Positions 59,811 through 64,000 of a stretch of 64,000 bases of DNA are shown here, piece by piece. The position numbers and the translations under genes are program-made. Positions within the stretch are counted from its first letter, which is position 1. Every line of letters starts with the position of its first letter. Under the pieces are notes generated by a model. That model searched no databases, was not told where the DNA came from, and was given only the letters and a program-made list of their open reading frames with translations. The stretch is from Nitrospirillum iridis (GTDB lineage: Bacteria > Pseudomonadota > Alphaproteobacteria > Azospirillales > Azospirillaceae). The DNA is taken from positions 186,001 to 250,000 of the forward strand of contig NZ_JACIIZ010000008.1 of assembly GCF_014205765.1 (NCBI RefSeq), written 5' to 3'.

Positions 59811-60571
59811 TGCTGAAGCGCCGCATCATCCCCTGCCTGGACGTGAAGGACGGCCGCGTCGTCAAGGGTGTCAACTTCGTCGACCTGGTGGACGCCGGCG
59901 ACCCGGTGGAACAGGCGCGCCTCTATGACGCCGCCGGGGCGGATGAGCTGACCTTCCTGGACATCACCGCCAGCCACGAGGGCCGGGACACCATCTTCGA
60001 CGTCGTGCGCCGCACGGCCGAACAGGTGTTCATGCCCCTGACGGTGGGTGGCGGCGTGCGCACGGTGGAGGACATCCGCAAGCTGCTGCTGGCCGGCGCC
60101 GACAAGGTGTCGATCAACAGCGCCGCCGTCGCCCGCCCGGAATTCGTGCGCGAGGCGGCGCAGAAGTTTGGCGCCCAATGCGTGGTGGTGGGCATCGACG
60201 CCAAGCGCAACACCGACGGACGCTGGGGCGTCTACACCCATGGCGGCCGTAAGGAGACCGGGCTGGACGCGGTGGAGTGGGCGCAGCGCATGGCGGAGTA
60301 CGGCGCCGGCGAAATCCTGCTGACCTCCATGGACCGTGATGGCACCAAGAGCGGCTTCGACCTGGACCTGACCCGCGCCGTGGCCGACGCCGTGCCGGTG
60401 CCGGTGATCGCCTCGGGCGGCGTCGGCACCCTGGATCATCTGGTGGACGGCGTGACCCAGGGCCATGCCTCGGCGGTGCTGGCGGCCAGCATCTTCCATT
60501 TCGGCACCTATTCCATCGCCGAGGCCAAGGCCCACATGGCCGCCGCCGGCATTCCCATGCGGGGGGCGTGA
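59807..60571 (+). CDS. hisF: Imidazole glycerol phosphate synthase, cyclase subunit
   Basis: A 254-aa TIM-barrel partner of His[31 protein letters not shown] with catalytic Asp, [44 protein letters not shown] with second Asp, [11 protein letters not shown]. Makes imidazole glycerol phosphate and AICAR. Confidence 0.97.
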   Translation: MMLKRRIIPCLDVKDGRVVKGVNFVDLVDAGDPVEQARLYDAAGADELTFLDITASHEGRDTIFDVVRRTAEQVFMPLTVGGGVRTVEDIRKLLLAGADKVSINSAAVARPEFVREAAQKFGAQCVVVGIDAKRNTDGRWGVYTHGGRKETGLDAVEWAQRMAEYGAGEILLTSMDRDGTKSGFDLDLTRAVADAVPVPVIASGGVGTLDHLVDGVTQGHASAVLAASIFHFGTYSIAEAKAHMAAAGIPMRGA

Positions 60572-60574
60572 TCC

Positions 60575-60892
60575 ATGGCCGATCCGCTGAAGGACCTCTA
60601 CGCCACCATCCTGGCGCGCAAGGGCGGCGATCCGGAAAAGTCGCACACCGCCCGCCTGTTCACCCGGGGCACCGCCAAGATCGCCCAGAAGGTGGGAGAG
60701 GAGGCGGTGGAGACGGTGATCGAGGCCATGCGCGGCGACCGCGGCAAGCTGGCCTCCGAATCCGCCGACCTGCTGTATCATCTGCTGGTGCTGTGGGCCG
60801 ACGCCGGCCTGACACCTGACGACATCTATGCCGTGCTGGCCGCCCGCCAGGGCGTCAGCGGCATCGATGAGAAGAAGAACCGCAAGGGCTGA
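60575..60892 (+). CDS. hisE: Phosphoribosyl-ATP diphosphatase
   Basis: A 105-aa all-alpha MazG-like enzyme: LYATILARKGGDPEKSHTARLF, KIAQKVGEEAVETVIEAM, ESADLLYHLLVLWAD with metal-binding Glu/Asp, and GVSGIDEKKNRK tail. HisI is not in this window; here HisE is a separate protein. Confidence 0.96.
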   Translation: MADPLKDLYATILARKGGDPEKSHTARLFTRGTAKIAQKVGEEAVETVIEAMRGDRGKLASESADLLYHLLVLWADAGLTPDDIYAVLAARQGVSGIDEKKNRKG

Positions 60893-60922
60893 TGCGCCCG
60901 CCACCGCTGACGAGGACGTGCC

Positions 60923-61285
60923 ATGGCGTATGACTCAACCAACATCTTCGCCCGCATCCTGCGCGGTGAGATCCCGTGCAAGAAGGCGTTCGAGGACGAC
61001 CATGTCCTAGCCTTCCACGACATCCACCCCCAAGCCCCGACCCACATCCTGGTCATCCCCAAGGGCGCTTATGTCAGCGCCGCCGACTTTGGCGCCACCG
61101 CCAGCGATGCGGAGATCGCCGCCTTCACCCGCGCGGTGGCTCGCATCGCGGCGGAAGCGGGCGTGGAGGGTTCGGGCTATCGCCTGATCTCCAACCACGG
61201 CCCCGACAGCCACCAGGAAGTGCCGCATTACCACGTCCACATCCTGGGCGGCCGCCCGCTAGGCCGGCTGGTGACGCCCCTCTGA
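60923..61285 (+). CDS. HIT-family nucleotide hydrolase (HinT type)
   Basis: A 120-aa protein with IFARILRGEIPCKKAFEDDHVLAFHDIHPQAPTHILVIPK and the triad HYHVHILGGRPLG. Hydrolyses aminoacyl- or phosphoramidate-AMP compounds. Located 31 bases after hisE; commonly follows the his genes in alphaproteobacteria. Confidence 0.95.
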   Translation: MAYDSTNIFARILRGEIPCKKAFEDDHVLAFHDIHPQAPTHILVIPKGAYVSAADFGATASDAEIAAFTRAVARIAAEAGVEGSGYRLISNHGPDSHQEVPHYHVHILGGRPLGRLVTPL

Positions 61286-61303
61286 GGTTCCTTGACCACC
61301 CCA

Positions 61304-61327
61304 ACGTTACAACATATGTTGTAACGT
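61304..61327. promoter_or_regulatory. 24-bp perfect palindrome, operator of the AbrB/Doc pair
   Basis: Arm ACGTTACAACAT followed directly by its exact complement; 20 bases upstream of the antitoxin start. Best read as the autoregulatory operator for the AbrB-fold antitoxin. Confidence 0.8.
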
Positions 61328-61346
61328 CTGTGCGCGAGGTTTCCTT

Positions 61347-61580
61347 ATGTTGAAGAGCACCGCCAAGCTATCTCCTCGCGGCAATTCCCTTGCCGTCACC
61401 ATCCCCAAGGAGGTGCAGGAGGCCGCAGGCCTGCGCCAGGGTGACGATCTGTCCCTGATCGTTCGCGACGATGGCGTGATCGAGATCCGTCACGCCGCTC
61501 CCGGCGAGGCTGATTTGGAAGCCGCCTTCGAATGGAGCCTCGATCGCTACCCCGAAACCTATCGAGACCTTGCGAAGTGA
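61347..61580 (+). CDS. AbrB/MazE-fold antitoxin
   Basis: A 77-aa protein: N-terminal swapped-hairpin AbrB domain (AKLSPRGNSLAVTIPKEVQEAAGLRQGDDLSLIVRDDGVIEIRH) and a C-terminal acidic tail (DLEAAFEWSLDRYPETYRDLAK). Precedes a Doc toxin. Autoregulation through the upstream palindrome is likely. Confidence 0.92.
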   Translation: MLKSTAKLSPRGNSLAVTIPKEVQEAAGLRQGDDLSLIVRDDGVIEIRHAAPGEADLEAAFEWSLDRYPETYRDLAK

Positions 61581-61615
61581 GTTGGGGGGCGAAGTGAGCA
61601 GGTGGGCGAAGTGAG
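61572..61615 (+). repeat. Three direct repeats at the antitoxin-toxin junction
   Basis: GCGAAGTGAG at 61572, 61589 and 61606 (period 17). The first includes the antitoxin stop codon (TGA) and the last contains GTG 61611, one of two possible toxin starts. Confidence 0.85.
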
Positions 61616-62012
61616 CGGGTGGACCTGGGTTCCACCCCACCTCGTCATCAACTGGCATGCCCGGCTGGTGGAACGGTTTGGAGGTGCCTCGGGTATTCGC
61701 GACGTCGGTCTGCTGGAGGGCGCCTTGGCCCGGCCGCAAAATCTGGTGGTCTATGGGCAGGCCGTCACGACTGAACGCCTTGCGGCCCTTTATGGGGTTG
61801 GCGTCGCCAAAGCCCATGCGTTTTTGGACGGCAATAAGCGCATCGCCTTCGCCGTCATGGTGGCCTTCCTGAGAGCCCACGGCCTCCGCCTCGATGTCTC
61901 CGAAGCGGAGGCGACGCGGGTCATGCTGGATGTCGCCGCCAGTGCCATCGGTGAAGCGGAGTTGGAAGCCTGGATCATCCGCAGCTGCCGCACCGAAGCC
62001 GCATTGAAGTAA
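61602..62012 (+). CDS. Doc-type toxin (death-on-curing, Fic fold)
   Basis: A 136-aa protein. The Fic/Doc catalytic motif appears as HAFLDGNKRIAF (canonical HxFxDANKRT), preceded by IRDVGLLEGALARPQN. Doc phosphorylates EF-Tu. Start could be GTG 61602 or GTG 61611. Follows its AbrB-type antitoxin. The convergent region after it carries a dispersed repeat. Confidence 0.92.
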   Translation: MGEVSGWTWVPPHLVINWHARLVERFGGASGIRDVGLLEGALARPQNLVVYGQAVTTERLAALYGVGVAKAHAFLDGNKRIAFAVMVAFLRAHGLRLDVSEAEATRVMLDVAASAIGEAELEAWIIRSCRTEAALK

Positions 62013-62021
62013 GCAGGAGTC

Positions 62022-62192
62022 ATACCAGCGGCACTTGATCGTGACCGGTCAAATGCCGTCCCTCAATCGCCGGGCGCGACCATCCGGTCGCTTGGCTTCC
62101 TCACTTTCCAGTCCGCTACGCTCCCCGCAAAGCTCCGGCGCCCGCAGTCGCGGGCTACAGCGGCACGAGTTAGAATCTCGTGCCGCTGGTAT
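62022..62192 (+). repeat. Dispersed structured intergenic repeat, locus B, with terminal inverted repeats
   Basis: A 171-bp element bounded by ATACCAGCGGCA (62022-62033) and TGCCGCTGGTAT (62181-62192), a perfect 12-bp inverted repeat. From 62061 it follows the family plan: CCTCAATCGCCGGG, stem GCGACC-ATCC-GGTCGC, TTGGCTTCCTC, CTTTCC...GCAAAG (one non-pairing position), CTCCGGCG, GCCCGC-AGTC-GCGGGC, then CAGCGGCACGAG-N7-CTCGTGCCGCTG. Its right edge touches the stop codon of the LOG gene. Confidence 0.88.
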
Positions 62193-62773
62193 CATCGCTC
62201 GTCCGGCTTGATCCATTTGGTCACGGCCGGCGGCTGATAGCCGCGCAGCTGGGCCAGCAGGCTTTCGGCGGTGTCGGCCGCGACCAGCATGTCGCGGTGG
62301 TTCTGTTTCATGAAGCCCGCCGCCACCACGCCGTCCAGGAAGGCCATCAGCCCGTCATAGAAGCCAGCGACGTTGTAGATGGCGCAGGGCTTGGCGTGGT
62401 GGCCCAGCTGGGCCCAGGTCCAGACCTCGAACAGTTCCTCGAAGGTGCCGATGCCGCCGGGCAGGGCGATGAAGCCGTCCGACAACTCCGCCATCAGGGC
62501 CTTGCGTTCGTGCATGGAGGCGACGACGCGCAGATCGGTCAGGCCGGCGTGCGCGATCTCCTTCCGCTTCAGCGCCTCGGGGATGACGCCGATGACGTGG
62601 CCACCGGCGTCCAGCACGGCATCGGCCACTGCCCCCATCAGGCCGACGGAGGCGCCCCCGTAGACCAGCTCGATACCGGCGCCGGCCAGGGCCCGACCCA
62701 GGCCGCGCGCGGCCTCCAGGAAACGCGGATCGAAGCCGGGGCTGGAGCCGCAGAACACGCAGAGACGCTTCAT
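62192..62773 (-). CDS. LOG-family protein (TIGR00730, cytokinin riboside monophosphate phosphoribohydrolase-like)
   Basis: A 193-aa Rossmann-like protein: MKRLCVFCGSSPGFDPRFLEAARGLG start, ELVYGGASVGLMG, and PGGIGTFEELFEVWTW with the catalytic glutamates (PGGxGTxxE). LOG enzymes hydrolyse nucleoside monophosphates and in plant-associated bacteria release cytokinins. Located after dnaJ on the same strand, with a strong terminator between. Confidence 0.95.
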   Translation of the reverse strand: MKRLCVFCGSSPGFDPRFLEAARGLGRALAGAGIELVYGGASVGLMGAVADAVLDAGGHVIGVIPEALKRKEIAHAGLTDLRVVASMHERKALMAELSDGFIALPGGIGTFEELFEVWTWAQLGHHAKPCAIYNVAGFYDGLMAFLDGVVAAGFMKQNHRDMLVAADTAESLLAQLRGYQPPAVTKWIKPDER

Positions 62774-62787
62774 CGTGATTTCCCCAA

Positions 62788-62837
62788 ACAAAAACGCCGG
62801 CGCGCCGCCCCCGGAAGCGGGGTGACGCGCCGGCGTG
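62788..62837 (-). terminator. Intrinsic terminator of dnaJ
   Basis: On the minus strand: ACGCCGGCGCG ... CGCGCCGGCGT stem with a smaller inner hairpin, then TTTTGTTT. Strong. Confidence 0.9.
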
Positions 62838-62853
62838 CTCTCACAACCGGATT

Positions 62854-63996
62854 TTACTCTTTCAGGTCGGCCCACAGCTCCTTCACCTTGGCGAAGAAGC
62901 CTTCCGACTCGGGATGGGTGCCGCCCTTTTCCTCGCCGGCCTTCTCGAACTCGCGCATCAGCTCCTGCTGGCGCTTGTTGAGGTTGACCGGGGTTTCCAC
63001 CAGGGCCGTCACATACATGTCGCCGCGCTGGCTGCTGCGCAGGACGCTCATGCCCTTGCCCTTCAGGCGGAACTGATGCCCGCTCTGGGTGCCCGGCGGG
63101 ATGGAGACGCGGGCGCGGCTGCCGTCGATGGTCGGCACCTCGACCGTGCCGCCCAAGGCCGCCGTGGTCATGGGGATGGGGACCCGGCACTGGATGTTGG
63201 CGCCGTCGCGGATGAACAGCGCGTGCGGGGCGATGGCCAGGAAGATATAGAGGTCGCCCGGGGGGGCGCCCCGCGCGCCGGCCTCACCCTCACCCGACAG
63301 GCGGATGCGGGTGCCGTCCTCGACACCAGCCGGGATGTTGACCTGCAGGGTCTTTTCCTTGCGGACACGGCCGTGGCCGCCGCAATTGCGGCAGGGATCC
63401 TTGATCACCCGGCCGGCGCCGGAGCAGGCGGGGCAGGTGCGTTCGATGGTGAAGAAGCCCTGCTGCGCCCGGACCTTGCCCGCCCCACTGCAGGTGGGGC
63501 AGGTGACGGGCTGCGTGCCCGACTCGGCACCGGTGCCGTTGCAGACCTCGCACGCGACGGAGGTCGGCACCCGCACCGTGGTGGAACTGCCCTTGAAGGC
63601 ATCCTCCAGCGAGATTTCCAGGTTGTAGCGGAGGTCGCTGCCACGGCCCGGGCCCTGGCCGCCGCCCCGGCGCCCGCCCATGAAATCACCGAACATCTCT
63701 TCGAAGATGTCGGCGAAGCCGCTGCCAAAATCGAAGCCCCCGGCGCCGGCGCCGGGACGGCCGCCGCCATTCTCGAAGGCGGCGTGGCCGAAGCGGTCAT
63801 AGGCCGCGCGCTTCTGCTCGTCCTTCAATACTTCGTAGGCTTCGCTGACTTCCTTGAATTTCTGCTCGGCCGCCTTGTCGCCCTGATTGCGGTCAGGGTG
63901 ATACTGCATGGCCAGCTTACGGTACGCTTTCTTAAGGTCGTCGGCCGTGGCGGTCTTGGCCACGCCCAGAAGTTCGTAATAATCCTGTTTCGCCAT
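62854..63996 (-). CDS. dnaJ: Chaperone DnaJ (Hsp40)
   Basis: A 380-aa type I J-protein: J domain with HPD in [10 protein letters not shown], Gly/Phe-rich linker ([18 protein letters not shown]), four zinc-finger repeats [40 protein letters not shown], and C-terminal substrate-binding domains ([33 protein letters not shown]). Activates DnaK. ATG 63996; the complete gene is present, and dnaK is not in the window. Confidence 0.97.
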   Translation of the reverse strand: MAKQDYYELLGVAKTATADDLKKAYRKLAMQYHPDRNQGDKAAEQKFKEVSEAYEVLKDEQKRAAYDRFGHAAFENGGGRPGAGAGGFDFGSGFADIFEEMFGDFMGGRRGGGQGPGRGSDLRYNLEISLEDAFKGSSTTVRVPTSVACEVCNGTGAESGTQPVTCPTCSGAGKVRAQQGFFTIERTCPACSGAGRVIKDPCRNCGGHGRVRKEKTLQVNIPAGVEDGTRIRLSGEGEAGARGAPPGDLYIFLAIAPHALFIRDGANIQCRVPIPMTTAALGGTVEVPTIDGSRARVSIPPGTQSGHQFRLKGKGMSVLRSSQRGDMYVTALVETPVNLNKRQQELMREFEKAGEEKGGTHPESEGFFAKVKELWADLKE

Positions 63997-64000
63997 GTCG

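Overview
The window is about 64 kb of GC-rich bacterial chromosome with short intergenic gaps and almost wall-to-wall genes. Gene content points to an alphaproteobacterium, most plausibly of the Rhodospirillales/Azospirillaceae. Clues are a class I (archaeal-type) lysyl-tRNA synthetase, the hslVU genes divergent from hisB-hisH-hisA-hisF-hisE, a psp operon under a sigma-54 promoter, and a cnoX/Lon-N/Trm112/DUF971 cluster. The taxonomic placement is inference. Nothing looks like a prophage, plasmid, rRNA operon or CRISPR array.

Layout. 0-12.6 kb: end of an Atm1-type ABC exporter, meaB, an exported DUF6265-like protein, rpmB, a YhhQ-type queuosine-precursor permease beside tgt, class I LysRS, a ParD/ParE-type pair, threonine aldolase, MarC, an SRPBCC protein and an AidB-like acyl-CoA dehydrogenase. 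12.6-18.8 kb: a class A penicillin-binding protein, then the phage-shock region. There pspF is divergent from a 56-aa membrane peptide, pspA, pspB, pspC and two more PspB-like small genes, with a clear -24/-12 promoter and an upstream palindrome. 18.8-31 kb: a solute-binding protein, scoAB, a second MarC, a FitAB/VapBC-type pair, the cnoX cluster, two identical tRNA-Gly genes, small envelope proteins, a ZntB-like transporter, SDR/LysR genes and an EamA exporter. 31-47.6 kb: dehydrogenases, a GIY-YIG protein, a DUF6881-like protein, GST, a secreted GH31 glycosidase, pirin, an XRE/membrane-protein pair, tRNA-Arg followed by a probable amidase-like/periplasmic-partner pair, an S9 peptidase, a KamA-like radical SAM enzyme, and a fumarylacetoacetase/maleylacetoacetate isomerase operon divergent from a MarR regulator. 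47.6-64 kb: an IorAB-type molybdenum oxidoreductase, an orphan AapJ-like binding protein next to a dicarboxylate symporter, hslVU, the his genes, hinT, an AbrB/Doc toxin-antitoxin pair, a LOG-family protein and dnaJ.

The most interesting item is a family of dispersed intergenic elements (about 105-171 bp). It is found at about 31.0 kb, as three tandem units at 47.6-47.9 kb, and at 62.0-62.2 kb, with a hairpin-only remnant at 12.6 kb. Every locus lies between convergent genes and most copies abut a stop codon. Comparing the copies by eye, four stems keep pairing while their bases change together, and the loops stay constant. That pattern suggests selection on a folded RNA (or DNA) structure. 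One copy has 12-bp perfect terminal inverted repeats, as a MITE-like element would.

Other notable items: a Tgt whose substrate-pocket motif differs from the preQ1-type motif in a way that suggests queuine salvage, next to its likely permease; PspB-like paralogues sharing tails with PspB and PspC; a tRNA-linked BPSL0067/STY0301-like pair; and several well-formed operators upstream of regulator or toxin-antitoxin genes.
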